The notes below the pieces were generated by a model that worked only from the letters and a program-made list of their open reading frames with translations, had not been told where the DNA came from and ran no database searches. A DNA stretch of 64,000 nucleotides from Agriotes lineatus (taxonomy: Eukaryota > Arthropoda > Insecta > Coleoptera > Elateridae), in the NCBI GenBank assembly GCA_940337035.1, contig OW679203.1, positions 29,025,495-29,089,494 on the forward strand, given 5' to 3'. A program made the translations under genes and the position numbers. Of the stretch, positions 46,562 through 57,385 are shown piece after piece; positions within the stretch are counted from its first letter, which is position 1; each line of letters opens with the position of its first letter.

Positions 46562-46896
46562 GGATGATCAAAAATTAATCTTATCTAGTATCGCTATGAC
46601 AGCACAAATAGCTGCCTTTAAAACTGGCTCCAATATATTTTATTTTTAGGTTAGATTTAAGATAAAGTGTATATTCGACCGGCACGAGCATATTTGTTGG
46701 ACAATTACATTACTTTTACGTGCAAATTCATTTATTTCAATATAATATTGTAATAAGATGGATAAAAAGAATATTTAATAATAAAATTTGACAGTTTGAA
46801 TTAAATATAAGTAAATATAAGTGTGTAAGCCAATTTTAAAGGCGTTTATTTGCACTTCCACAGCCATACTAGGTGAGATTAATTTTTGATCATACT
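46562..46896. mobile_element. MITE with GTATGATCAAAAATT ends (335 bp), second copy
   Basis: GGATGATCAAAAATTAATCT at the left pairs with AGATTAATTTTTGATCATAC... at the right. The arms extend about 40 bp (CTAGTATCGCTATG and CAGCCATACTAG). The ends match those of 21494-21675, while the interior differs and is longer. It abuts the start of the LINE region. Confidence 0.8.
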
Positions 46897-47267
46897 ATAT
46901 TATTAAGGGTAACGGGTAGGTACTTTTCTACGATCCCGGTGGAGGACAGATCTACTTCAGGGAACCGGCGACTCTGCCCACGTGAGCTCTTGATTCCTCC
47001 CACCTCCAATATTGAGAGGAATCATGACCCAACCTCGAATCCCACCCATCTTTATTTTTATCCCTCATATATTCCCAAATATTTCAAGTGGGAAGCAGCG
47101 CTTGAAGAACCGACTATATGTGGAGATTAGGTAAATAGGTACAGCTATAACTCGGAAACCGACAGGCGAAGATGGAGACCATCTAAGACGGCTGTCGCAC
47201 TGCGATGTGAAAGGGCAGGAGAATCCACACACACTACTCTCTCAAAAGCAGCAAATTAGGAAATGGA

Positions 47268-48089
47268 ATGAATTCGTCTGATACTAAATTTTCCGGAGAT
47301 AAAATGTCCTGCAATCGGGCTAACAAAATTGCAACATGGAACGTGAGGTCGCTGGGTGTATGTGGCAAACTCGAGAACATAAAGATAGAGATGAAGCGAA
47401 TGAATATAGATATACTTGGGATAAGTGAGATTAAGTGGAAAGACGAAGGAGACTTTTGGAGCGACGATTACAGAGTCATCTACTCAGGAGACAAAACCGG
47501 CATAACAGGAGTTGGAATTATACTAGCCAAAGAATGGGAACAAAGAGTAAGGAACTACATGCTCTACAATGATAGAATCATGATCATTAAACTCCAGACA
47601 ACCGAAAATTACCTGGTGATTATACAAACTTACATGCCAACATCTGGTCACACAGATGAAGAAGTAGAAGAAGTCTACGAACAAATTGAGGAGGTAATGG
47701 AATACGTGGGAAAAAACGATAATCTAATAATACTAGGAGATTGGAATGCCGTAGTTGGTGAAGGGCAAGATAGGGAAACAGTAGGAAAGTATGGACTGGG
47801 AATTAGAAATAGAAGAGGTCAAAGACTTATGGATTTCTGTATAGAAAAGGAACTCATAATTACAAACACTATCTTCCAACATCATCCAAGACGCCGATAC
47901 ACATGGACTAAGCCAGGGAATATAGAAAGGTATCAATTAGACTACATCATAGTTAAAAACAGTCACAAAATAAAAGTAAAGCAAAGCAGAGCTTATCCAG
48001 GCGCTGATATATGCAGTGATCATAACGTGGTTGTTTTAAAATACGAACTACAACATAAAAAGAAAATCTTCAAAAGCGGTGATAAATAA
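47268..48089 (+). CDS. LINE endonuclease domain (AP-endonuclease fold), 273 aa
   Basis: This domain nicks target DNA for target-primed reverse transcription. The exonuclease-endonuclease-phosphatase active-site set is complete: Asn25 in ATWNVRSL, Glu54 in GISEIKW, Tyr122 in QTYMPTS, Asp158/Asn160 in LGDWNAVVGEG, and the late LDYIIVKN and SDHNVVVLKY blocks. GKYGLGIRNRRGQRLMDFC and RRRYTWTKPG are typical of the insect proteins annotated as craniofacial development protein 2-like. The start at 47268 is the first ATG ahead of the domain; Met13 is an alternative. The frame ends at GDK-stop, and the RT follows in another frame after 34 bp, so a frameshift probably separated one original ORF. Confidence 0.85.
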   Translation: MNSSDTKFSGDKMSCNRANKIATWNVRSLGVCGKLENIKIEMKRMNIDILGISEIKWKDEGDFWSDDYRVIYSGDKTGITGVGIILAKEWEQRVRNYMLYNDRIMIIKLQTTENYLVIIQTYMPTSGHTDEEVEEVYEQIEEVMEYVGKNDNLIILGDWNAVVGEGQDRETVGKYGLGIRNRRGQRLMDFCIEKELIITNTIFQHHPRRRYTWTKPGNIERYQLDYIIVKNSHKIKVKQSRAYPGADICSDHNVVVLKYELQHKKKIFKSGDK

Positions 48090-48123
48090 CCCAAAATGAG
48101 CGGTCACTAAACTAAAAGATGAA

Positions 48124-49356
48124 ATGGAAGCAGAAAGATACAATGAAAAAATAAAACTGAATCTAATTAATACAACGACAGATGAAACAGATACAAACCT
48201 GCATTGGGAAAACCTAAAACAAGCTATAACAACAGCAGCGAAACAGACCTTGGGTAATTTAAAACAACAACCTAGAAAACCCTGGATAAGCGAAAATACC
48301 GTAGCCTTAATAGAAAAACGAAGGAAACACAAACACGACAAAAACAAAGATGAGTATAACAGACTAAGAAATCTTATAAATAGGGAAGCTAGGAAAGAGA
48401 GAGAAGAGTGGCTCACACAATACTGTAGAGAAATTGAAGATCAGTTTAATAAAGGAAATACCGAACAATCATACAGCCTCATTAGAAAGCTCCTTGGAAA
48501 AGATAAAACCAAAGGTAATGCCATCAGATCGAAAGAAGGACGAATTCTTATAGAAGAAGAAGAAATAGCAGATAGATGGCAACAATACATTGAAGAATTA
48601 TACGACGAACCAGAAGATTTTGAAGAGATAGAAAGAGAAACGGAAATTGACTCAGAAGAGCTAGGCCCACCAATATTAAAGACAGCATTTGAGAAAGCAC
48701 TAAAGAATCTAAAATCTAAAAAAGCGTACGGCATAGACAATATACCTGCAGAACTATTACAAGCGTTAGATAAAGAAACAAAGCTTACGCTATACTGCCT
48801 TATTAATAACATATATATAACAGGAAAAATCCCAGAAGACTTTAAGAAAAGCATAACAGTGATGTTACCAAAGAAAAGTAAAAAATGTGAAGAACACCGA
48901 ACCCTAAGTATCCTCACACATACTTCTAAAATACTAACGAGAATAATACTGGGACGAATAGAAAAGAAGATCGAGGAAGACTTAGCCGAAGATCAATTCG
49001 GATTCCGAAGGAACAAAGGCACACGAGAAGCAATATTAAGTCTACGAAGCATTATAGAGAAAAGCTTCCGAACAGACAAAAACGTGTATATTGCCTTTCT
49101 CGACCTTCTAAAGGCCTTCGAAAACGTAAACTGGAACATATTAATGAAAATATTAAAGAACATCAAAATAGACTATAGGGACCGGAAAATAATAAGAGAA
49201 CTATACAAACATCAAAAAACACTTATAAAAGTAAAAAACAGTAACAGAGAAGCCATGATTAAAAAGGGTGTCAGGCAAGGCTGCAATCTATCGCCGTCAC
49301 TGTTTAATGTATTTATAGAACAAGCAGTAAAGAGTACTGTACAGGAATTAAGGTGA
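48124..49356 (+). CDS. LINE reverse transcriptase domain, 410 aa, truncated before motif C
   Basis: Blocks in order are: a basic, coiled-coil-like N-terminal part (KRRKHKHDKNKDEYNRLRN); LKSKKAYGIDNIPAELLQAL (RT entry); HTSKILTRIILGRIEKKIEE; AEDQFGFRRNKGTREAIL; AFLDLLKAFENVNWNIL (motif A, first catalytic Asp in FLD); and KKGVRQGCNLSPSLFNVFIE (motif B). It then ends at VQELR-stop. The frame can be followed upstream of the ATG to a stop at 48097 (AVTKLKDE), so the annotated Met is not a true start. The motif C Asp pair lies in another frame just downstream. An in-vivo function is unlikely. Confidence 0.85.
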   Translation: MEAERYNEKIKLNLINTTTDETDTNLHWENLKQAITTAAKQTLGNLKQQPRKPWISENTVALIEKRRKHKHDKNKDEYNRLRNLINREARKEREEWLTQYCREIEDQFNKGNTEQSYSLIRKLLGKDKTKGNAIRSKEGRILIEEEEIADRWQQYIEELYDEPEDFEEIERETEIDSEELGPPILKTAFEKALKNLKSKKAYGIDNIPAELLQALDKETKLTLYCLINNIYITGKIPEDFKKSITVMLPKKSKKCEEHRTLSILTHTSKILTRIILGRIEKKIEEDLAEDQFGFRRNKGTREAILSLRSIIEKSFRTDKNVYIAFLDLLKAFENVNWNILMKILKNIKIDYRDRKIIRELYKHQKTLIKVKNSNREAMIKKGVRQGCNLSPSLFNVFIEQAVKSTVQELR

Positions 49357-49764
49357 ATGCAGATGATATAGCAATCATTGCACAAGATGAAATGAATTTA
49401 AAAAGAGCCTTGGAAAGCCTAGATGACATTTTAAAAACCAACTAGTTACAACCTAAAAATCAATAGAAAAAAGACAGAAGTCATGGTCTGCTCCAAGGAT
49501 CCTGAAAATATACACATTAGAATAGAAGACTACGCTCTAAAACAAGTACCGACATTCAAATACCTAGACAGCATATTCACAGAAGATGGCAGAAGTAAAG
49601 AAGATGTTAAACAACGAATAAGAGAAGTCAAGAGCATGTTTAATAATAAAAAACAACTATTGTGTTCAAACAAAAAAACAGCAAACAAAAAAGGCTCTAA
49701 TAAAAAGCTGCATCTGGAGTACTGCCCTGTATGGATCAGAAACGTGAACCCTAGGAAAAAATGA
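49340..49764 (+). pseudogene. LINE RT motif C and connector, frameshifted, with a small deletion
   Basis: In a second frame the sequence reads TGIKVNADDIAIIAQDEMNL: the conserved KVN is fused directly to ADD. In relatives about ten residues, ending in LRF or a similar hydrophobic run, lie between them, so the segment just before the catalytic Asp pair is lost. A stop follows at 49443-49445, then a third frame resumes with YNLKINRKKTEVMVCSK, TFKYLDSIFTEDGRS and VKQRIREVKSMFNNKKQLL to the stop at 49764. These are the thumb and connector blocks usual for this family. Confidence 0.8.
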
Positions 49765-49769
49765 AGAAA

Positions 49770-50116
49770 AAACCATAAATGCATTTGAAATCTGGTGCTG
49801 GGGAAGAATGCTGAAAATTAAATGGACCGACCATATAACAAATGAGGAGGTGCTTCAAAGAGCGGAAGAAGAAAGAACTTTGCTAAAAACGTTAAAAAAC
49901 AGACTACATTCGTGGATAGGGCATATAATTAGACATAACGAGTTTGTGACAAATATCATGGAAGGAGTAATACCCGGAAAAAAGGCTAGGGGAAGGCCTA
50001 GACTACAGTATTTAAATCAAGGCATTAAAAACACAGGAACTGCAAACTATGCAGCAATGAAAAGAATGGCTTGCAACAACATTAGATGGAAAGCTGCCAA
50101 CCAATCTGCGGATTGA
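49770..50116 (+). pseudogene. LINE C-terminal region
   Basis: NAFEIWCWGRMLKIKWTDHI, followed by EEVLQRAEEERTLL and then the hallmark SWIGHIIRHNEF and GKKARGRPRLQYL, forms the C-terminal end of this LINE type. It is open from the shift near 49765 to the stop at 50116, with an internal Met at 49808. It is usually part of the same polyprotein as the RT; here it is detached by frame breaks. Confidence 0.8.
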
Positions 50117-50140
50117 AGGATTGAAGAAGATATTATTTAG

Positions 50141-50680
50141 CGTTAATAAAGTGCCAATTTAGTCCATAGAGTAAAGTAAAACGGCCGACTGTCAATGTCC
50201 ACTAGTTATTAACAAAATAATGTCATTTTATTCAAATCAAGAAAGAATATTATATTAACTGAAAACTTTACAAATAATAAAAAGGAATTCATCTTTAATA
50301 CTTTACGGTAATGGGTAGTTTTTCTTGATAATGATAACGCAATTAACCTAGAAGAAGCACACTTCGAAACTATCAAATGTTTCAATAGCAACTTGAATTT
50401 TCTAATGTGTCTAATATAAATGTTATTGAAGATAAAAGAAAAGCTTTTGCAGTGCAGTCGAACGAAAAGCTTTTAATGCAGCTCGTACATAATCATAGCT
50501 TCTTTGACTTGTCTTCTTTATCGCTACGCTACGCTCGCTTTGCCATAAAATAGACTAGTTCAATAAAGTAATTACAAATAGATTATGTACTTGATACATA
50601 TATAACTACTCGTATAATAGCTACAATTAAACTAACATGCTTTTTAGTCACGTATTGAATAGTCATAAAGATACAAAACT
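50141..50680. other. AT-rich intergenic, nothing recognised
   Basis: This is short unannotated DNA between the end of the plus-strand LINE and a minus-strand LINE endonuclease relic. I see no features. Confidence 0.5.
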
Positions 50681-50681
50681 T

Positions 50682-51215
50682 TTACTTTCTTTTACATTGT
50701 AAAATATAGTACCTAATCATGATTTTTTTTTGAAGTCTATTGCGGATATATCCGTTAGAGTAGCTGATGTAGCAGTTATGTGGGTTGCTTCTGTAATAAC
50801 TTATTTTAGAGTCAACATTAAAATGACCAAGACAACTTAAGCACTCAGAACCAGTACTCATCTCGGCAAATGTATCCTCCATAGCAGTTAAAAAATCTCC
50901 CATATTTGTCTTTGGAGGTCTATAAACAACTCCGACATTAACGACATTAACGCTGCTATTTCCCAGACATATCTGTATCCATAATTGCTCCAAAAATTCA
51001 TAGTTGTTTGATTTGATATGTTTTACAGGTAGATTACTTTTTACATAGAATGCTACATCTCCTCCCCTAGTATTTCGGTGTCTTCGTATGAATCTGTATT
51101 CCGGTATACTAACACAATCAGAAGGAATGTCTGAAGATAGGCGCGTTTCAGTTACAGCATAATACTTAGCCTTTAATATCTTTCTGTAGTTGGGATTAAC
51201 AGACTTGAGAAGCTT
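50682..51215 (-). pseudogene. CR1/jockey-type LINE endonuclease fragment
   Basis: The minus strand from about 51215 reads SVNPNYRKILKAKYYAVTET, then SIPEYRFIRRHRNTRGGDVA and FYVKSNLPVKHI, then (frame ending at 50682) VNVVNVGVVYRPPKTNMGDF and CLSCLGHFNVDSKI. These are the TETRL (catalytic Glu), RGGxVAFYV, GVVYRPP and GHFNVD blocks of the AP-endonuclease of CR1/jockey-type LINEs; GDFN has changed to GHFN, which removes the catalytic Asp. The first catalytic Asn block and the whole RT are absent. It is in the same orientation as the relics at 40.5 and 43.9 kb and may be of the same family. Confidence 0.8.
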
Positions 51216-51860
51216 CCAGTCCGGCCCTGCCGGGGGCCAATCAATCTTGTCCCGCGGAGTGTCAGGCTGTCACACGCTCAGTTTTACTCGTCCCTGCGCT
51301 AATTAATCATTAGTGGAACATCTCGCCTTTTTTCCGGAGACAACGCGCCCGCCGGCGGCAAAATTGTGCCGAACGGCGTTTTTTGCAAGCGTGACCCCAC
51401 ATCTGCATTCCATATAGAGCGGCTAACTAGATTTACTGGCTTAAATTTAGAGCGACCGAGCGTGAAGCGCGTAAACGAATTTAGGAAAAAAGCCACAAAT
51501 TTTTCGTCGCTCGTAATATTGCCCGGCCGAGTGAGCTCTAATGGCGGCCTGACAGACAAACTGCCACCGCATCCGCGCCTTTTGATGCCGGATTTTTATT
51601 AATAGGTCGCACTTTTCCTGGTCCGCGAACGCAGCTCAAAATTTTGGGGCTGCGCGGCCGTGCGTGGGGCAACATTCGAGAACAAAACGTCCCAGACGTT
51701 GGGAAGGCACATCAATTATGCTCCAGTGACATGCGGAGCATGGGAGGTCTGTGGAGGCAGTGGCGTAGAGGCGGGGCCCCGGAAGCGGGACCCTCAGGAG
51801 CAGGAAATCCAAAACTAGCTCAATCATATCACAACATGCCAACTTGATAAATCTAAATGG
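51216..51860. promoter_or_regulatory. GC- and CpG-rich island, candidate conserved non-coding element
   Basis: This is the most GC-rich non-repeated stretch of the window. It contains CTAATTAATCATTAG (homeodomain-type palindromic sites near 51298), CCGCCGGCGGC-like palindromes near 51350 and many CpG. Overlapping short frames occur on both strands (51299-51602 and 51636-51847) without a known peptide or consistent third-position bias. It could be an enhancer, a CpG-rich promoter or first exon of an unannotated gene, or a conserved element. No TATA/Inr pair was convincing. Confidence 0.35.
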
Positions 51861-51917
51861 GGTTGTTTTCTGAATGATGTAATTTTTGGCAGTGGTCTAT
51901 TAGGATATGTTTTATCG

Positions 51918-52150
51918 GACCGCGCTGGTGACCTTGTGGTAAGAGTGACAGACTAGTAATCACAGCGATCAACGGTCCCGAGTTCAAACCCCGGGGTAAG
52001 CACGAGTGTACGTATAAAGACGTACAATATCAGTCCTTCTCAAGACTAATCTGACTAACTAGGAACACCTGAAGACGGGAGTAGATCAAAAACTTCCGAA
52101 ACGTTGTGTGATAGATACTCGAGACAGCGAAAAAAGTCCTATAAAACACA
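51918..52150 (+). mobile_element. tRNA-derived SINE
   Basis: The head has a polymerase III A box (TGGTGACCTTGTGGTAAGAG at 51926) and a B box (GAGTTCAAACCCC near 51980) with spacing like a tRNA gene. It cannot fold as a functional tRNA, because the acceptor stem does not pair and the anticodon region is disrupted. A non-tRNA body follows (ACCTGAAGACGGGAGTAGAT, then TTCCGAAACGTTGTGTG). This is the standard layout of a tRNA-related SINE. The 3' end near 52150 lacks a clear poly-A, and the target duplication was not identified. Confidence 0.75.
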
Positions 52151-52439
52151 TTCTAAATGGGGTCATCGTTAATATCACTTCATCAGTATTTTAGAAACTC
52201 CAAGCAGCTGCCAGACTTAAAAATTTCAGAAACTATGTGTGGTTTCGTTAGGCAAAATTATAATTACTTAAAGAAGTGTAAAATCCATAGAGTTGTTGTT
52301 ACGAAGTTTTAATCGAAGTGGCAATAACAGATCTTGTAATTTAGTTTATTCATATCACCACTAGGAACTGAATGGTGTCTCATATTTTGCTCGCTTAAGC
52401 ACGAATCAGTCTAGATGTGCGTTACTCGACTTTAAATCG

Positions 52440-55400
52440 TCTGATATCGAGCTGGTTTTTACATTAACTGTAGGCTACTTCGCCCAAACGACATTAGACG
52501 ATGAAATCGCCTGATACAATCTATTCTGTTTACACTTACCGTCTTCTGCACTAGCTAATGTTCGCGACTTGGTTGTATACATACCAACTAGTTTTTTTTT
52601 CTCAAAACTCGGAAAACAACTTATTGCTGATTTTTCGAAAACCTCAGCAGACCGTTTTCAACCCTTTTGAATGACATTTCTTTAGCACATGTTGATTCAG
52701 TATTTTTTCTCAGTATGCTCTGGTTCAGCATCCTGAAACTGTGAAACGGGTCTGGGATACCTCGCCTGTAATGTTAATTTTATATTTAAAGGCTAACTTT
52801 CTGCTAAATTTGTTTGTTTTGCGATAAATGTAACTGCCCAGCAAACAGTGGGGTGAGGGGAGTTTTAACACTGGCAGATTTCACGAACAGGGGGAGAAAA
52901 GCTGCTGGATTTTGCCTACCGTGGCGTGGCCTACGTGCCCATGTCCTGGTGCGATGGGAAACGACTACATGAATTTGGCTATACGAAGAGCGAAGTAAAT
53001 AGAAACGGCCTCAATAGCCTCGACGCTAGTAAATTGCTGCATATTAACTGAACGCTACTTCGTCCAAACAGTATTAGACGATGAAATGGCGTGAAACAAT
53101 CTACTCTGCTTACACCTTACACTTACTCTCTTCTGTACTAATTAAAGTTTGATACTTGGTTCTACACATACCAGTCCGTTTTCTTTACTCAACACTCGGA
53201 AAACAACTTATTGCTGATTTTTCGAAAACCTCCGCAGACCGTTTTCAACCCTTTTGAATGGCATTTCTTTAGCACATGACAATGCAGTTTTTTTTCTCAG
53301 TATGCTCTGGTTCAGCATCCTGAAACTGTGAAACGGGTCTGGGATACCTCGCCTGTAATGTTAGTTTTATAGTTAAAGGCTAACTTTCTGCTAAATTTGT
53401 TTGTTTCGCGATAAATGTAACTGCCCAGCAAGCAGTGGGGTGAGGGGAGTTTTAACACTGGCAGATTTCACGAACAGGGGGAGAAAAGCTGCTGGATTTT
53501 GCCTACCGTGGCGTGGCCTACGTGCCCATGTCCTGGTGCGATGGGAAACGACTACATGAATTTGGCTATACGAAGAGCGAAGTAAATAGAAACGGCTTCA
53601 ATAGCCTCGACGCTAGTAAATTGCTGCATATTAACTGAACGCTACTTCGTCCAAACAGTATTAGACGATGAAATGGCGTGAAACAATCTACTCTGCTTAC
53701 ACCTTACACTTACTCTCTTCTGTACTAATTAAAGTTTGATACTTGGTTCTACACATACCAGTCCGTTTTCTTTACTCAACACTCGGAAAACAACTTATTG
53801 CTGATTTTTCGAAAACCTCCGCAGACCGTTTTCAACCCTTTTGAATGACATTTCTTTAGCACATGACAATGCAGTTTTTTTTCTCAGTATGCTCTGGTTC
53901 AGCATCCTGAAACTGTGAAACGGGTCTGGGATACCTCGCCTGTAATGTTAGTTTTTATAGTTAAAGGCTAACTTTCTGCTAAATTTGTTTGTTTCGCGAT
54001 AAATGTAACTGCCCAGCAAGCAGTGGGGTGAGGGGAGTTTTAACACTGGCAGATTTCACGAACAGGGGGAGAAAAGCTGCTGGATTTTGCCTACCGTGGC
54101 GTGGCCTACGTGCCCATGTCCTGGTGCGATGGGAAACGACTACATGAATTTGGCTATACGAAGAGCGAAGTAAATAGAAACGGACTCAATAGCCTCGACG
54201 CTAGTAAATTGCTGCATATTAATTGAACGCTACTTCGTCCAAACAGTATTAGACGATGAAATGGCGTGAAACAATCTACTCTGCTTACACCTTACACTTA
54301 CTCTCTTCTGTACTAATTAAAGTTTGATACTTGGTTCTACACATACCAGTCCGTTTTCTTTACTCAACACTCGGAAAACAACTTATTGCTGATTTTTCGA
54401 AAACCTCCGCAGACCGTTTTCAACCCTTTTGAATGACATTTCTTTAGCACATGACAATGCAGTTTTTTTTCTCAGTATGCTCTGGTTCAGCATCCTGAAA
54501 CTGTGAAACGGGTCTGGGATACCTCGCCTGTAATGTTAGTTTTATAGTTAAAGGCTAACTTTCTGCTAAATTTGTTTGTTTCGCGATAAATGTAACTGCC
54601 CAGCAAGCAGTGGGGTGAGGGGAGTTTTAACACTGGCAGATTTCACGAACAGGGGGAGAAAAGCTGCTGGATTTTGCCTACCGTGGCGTGGCCTACGTGC
54701 CCATGTCCTGGTGCGATGGGAAACGACTACATGAATTTGGCTATACGAAGAGCGAAGTAAATAGAAACGGCTTCAATAGCCTCGACGCTAGTAAATTGCT
54801 GCATATTAACTGAACGCTACTTCGTCCAAACAGTATTAGACGATGAAATGGCGTGAAACAATCTACTCTGCTTACACCTTACACTTACTCTCTTCTGTAC
54901 TAATTAAAGTTTGATACTTGGTTCTACACATACCAGTCCGTTTTCTTTACTCAACACTCGGAAAACAACTTATTGCTGATTTTTCGAAAACCTCCGCAGA
55001 CCGTTTTCAACCCTTTTGAATGACATTTCTTTAGCACATGACAATGCAGTTTTTTTTCTCAGTATGCTCTGGTTCAGCATCCTGAAACTGTGAAACGGGT
55101 CTGGGATACCTCGCCTGTAATGTTAGTTTTATAGTTAAAGGCTAACTTTCTGCTAAATTTGTTTGTTTCGCGATAAATGTAACTGCCCAGCAAGCAGTGG
55201 GGTGAGGGGAGTTTTAACACTGGCAGATTTCACGAACAGGGGGAGAAAAGCTGCTGGATTTTGCCTACCGTGGCGTGGCCTACGTGCCCATGTCCTGGTG
55301 CGATGGGAAACGACTACATGAATTTGGCTATACGAAGAGCGAAGTAAATAGAAACGGCCTCAATAGCCTCGACGCTAGTAAATTGCTGCATATTAACTGA

Positions 55401-56650
55401 ACGCTACTTCGTCCAAACAGTATTAGACGATGAAATGGCGTGAAACAATCTACTCTGCTTACACCTTACACTTACTCTCTTCTGTACTAATTAAAGTTTG
55501 ATACTTGGTTCTACACATACCAGTCCGTTTTCTTTACTCAACACTCGGAAAACAACTTATTGCTGATTTTTCGAAAACCTCCGCAGACCGTTTTCAACCC
55601 TTTTGAATGACATTTCTTTAGCACATGACAATGCAGTTTTTTTTCTCAGTATGCTCTGGTTCAGCATCCTGAAACTGTGAAACGGGTCTGGGATACCTCG
55701 CCTGTAATGTTAGTTTTATAGTTAAAGGCTAACTTTCTGCTAAATTTGTTTGTTTCGCGATAAATGTAACTGCCCAGCAAGCAGTGGGGTGAGGGGAGTT
55801 TTAACACTGGCAGATTTCACGAACAGGGGGAGAAAAGCTGCTGGATTTTGCCTACCGTGGCGTGGCCTACGTGCCCATGTCCTGGTGCGATGGGAAACGA
55901 CTACATGAATTTGGCTATACGAAGAGCGAAGTAAATAGAAACGGCCTCAATAGCCTCGACGCTAGTAAATTGCTGCATATTAACTGAACGCTACTTCGTC
56001 CAAACAGTATTAGACGATGAAATGGCGTGAAACAATCTACTCTGCTTACACCTTACACTTACTCTCTTCTGTACTAATTAAAGTTTGCTACTTGGTTCTA
56101 CACATACCAGCGCGTTTTCTTTACTCAACACTCGGAAAACAATTTATTGCTGTTTTTTTGGAAACCTCCGCAGACCGTTTTCAACCCTTTTGAATGACAT
56201 TTCTTTAGCACATGACAATGCAGTATTTTTTTCTCAGTATGCTCTGGTTCAGCATCCAGAAACTCTGAAACGGGTCTTGGATCTTTCGCCTGTAATGTTA
56301 GTTTTATAGTTAAAGTTAAAAGCTAACTTGTGCTTCTATACGTTTTACTATTATTATATTTAATACTGTATTTTAGAATTACAAATGTTCTGAAAGACGG
56401 TTCTGGATAACGAGTATTGTAAATTTAAATTTGTGTTTGTTCCGCAATAAATGAAACACTCCAGCATGCAGTGGAGTGGGGGGGAGTTTTAACACTAACA
56501 GATTTCACAAACAAAGGGGGGGGGGGAAGCTGCACGCTTTTCTATAACGTGGTCTACATGCGCATCTTCTGGTGCGATGGCCGATGACTAAGTGAATTCG
56601 GCTATACGAAAAGCAAAGTGAATAAATTGCTGCATATCAGTTCTCGTGAA
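52440..56650 (+). repeat. Tandem array, 587 bp unit, about seven copies
   Basis: The phrase GCTACTTCGTCCAAACAGTA marks unit starts at 53054, 53641, 54229, 54816, 55403 and 55990, with a diverged form near 52478. Spacing is 587-588 bp. The five central units differ at only a few positions (GGCTTCAAT, GGCCTCAAT, GGACTCAAT; one extra T near 53950). The first unit is clearly diverged, and the last is diverged after about 56080 and carries an extra segment at 56325-56440. This is the pattern of recent amplification or homogenisation of the centre by unequal exchange. Copy number may be compressed in the assembly. No significant shared frame; a 74-codon frame in the last unit is broken in the others. 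Confidence 0.95.
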
Positions 56651-57235
56651 GTTCGCAAGGCATTATTCAGCGTTTACACGTACGTACACTATTTGTACTA
56701 TATGTCAAGGGTACATTTAAAGCGTCCGTTGGAAGATGCTACTTTACGCTGCACATAAAGGGGCATGCAGAACGTTCAAGTACGTCATGTCGTTAGTTAG
56801 CAGTGAGTAAGCAGCAATCGGCGTTTCACCGAGCAGTACATCGGTAATTTCCAGTATTACGCCATCTAGTTATATGGGTGACGCAATTGAAGACGTGCTG
56901 TTTTGAAGGGTATGCAGCAGCCAGTTCCAGGTAAAATGTTTTCGTTCAACTGCGATTCTCTGCAAGCCCAAAGAAATGTGTTTTATTATCGATAAATAAA
57001 GACTCAAATAGGTATTCGCTTCGGACAGTTTTGATATTGCGGTGTTGTTATAGGTATTAACGATGCAAGTTTGAATATGAGCATCTTAATGACACGAGTT
57101 TGATTGCCAAAAACGAGGCGGTGAGCCAAGTTTTGCGGCAATCAAACGAGTCCCGTTAAGTGCCATAAGCAAACGTGTATTGTTCAATATTTTATCTTCG
57201 TCAATAAATTCTGGTTCAATGTATTTCTTTATACA
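56651..57235. other. Intergenic, nothing recognised
   Basis: This is single-copy-looking sequence after the 587 bp array, with no coding evidence. Confidence 0.45.
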
Positions 57236-57385
57236 CACAGGGTGCGATAATATTTATTACCGCACTAAGTGCGGTAATATCTATCCATTACCGCACACGG
57301 TAGTTTAGCTCTTAGCTATACTAAAATTAATTTAGTTAAGAGTCTATAACAACACTGATGAAGATAAAAAGATTTTATTTGCGTT
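57236..57385. repeat. Hairpin-bearing repeat scrap (TACCGCAC type)
   Basis: ATTACCGCACTAAGTGCGGTAAT at 57256-57278 is an inverted repeat with perfect 10 bp arms and a 3 bp loop, and ATTACCGCAC recurs at 57288. The block further right, AGTCTATAACAAC then GATGAAGATAAAA (57340-57370), is matched in reverse complement by 25535-25580 inside the LINE at 25 kb, where CTTTATTACCGCACTC also occurs (25597-25613). Both are therefore copies of one small mobile element. Confidence 0.6.

Larger units (their letters stand above)
46910..50140 (+). mobile_element. RTE-type LINE ('craniofacial development protein 2-like'), recently inactivated
   Basis: This is a retrotransposon with an AP-endonuclease domain, a reverse transcriptase and a C-terminal region, all in order on the plus strand. 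Sequence from about 46910 to 47267 is more GC-rich than its flanks and is probably its 5' leader. Coding pieces are at 47268-48089 (endonuclease), 48124-49356 (RT), 49361-49442 and 49447-49764 (rest of RT and connector), and 49770-50116 (C-terminal region). Only about four frame breaks or stops disrupt it, much fewer than in the CR1/jockey relics, so it is the youngest LINE here. No target duplication or poly-A was identified; the 3' end near 50140 shows GGATTGAAGGATTGAAGAAG. Confidence 0.85.

Noticed and set aside
46873..47130. 85-codon frame just upstream of the RTE-type LINE
   Set aside because: It begins inside the MITE end, has no conserved motif and most likely lies in the LINE 5' leader.
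51922..52005. Functional tRNA gene
   Set aside because: A and B boxes are present, but the sequence does not form the acceptor and anticodon stems and continues into a SINE body.
56085..56309. 74-codon frame in the last 587 bp unit
   Set aside because: The equivalent frame is interrupted in the homogeneous central units, so selection for coding is not indicated.
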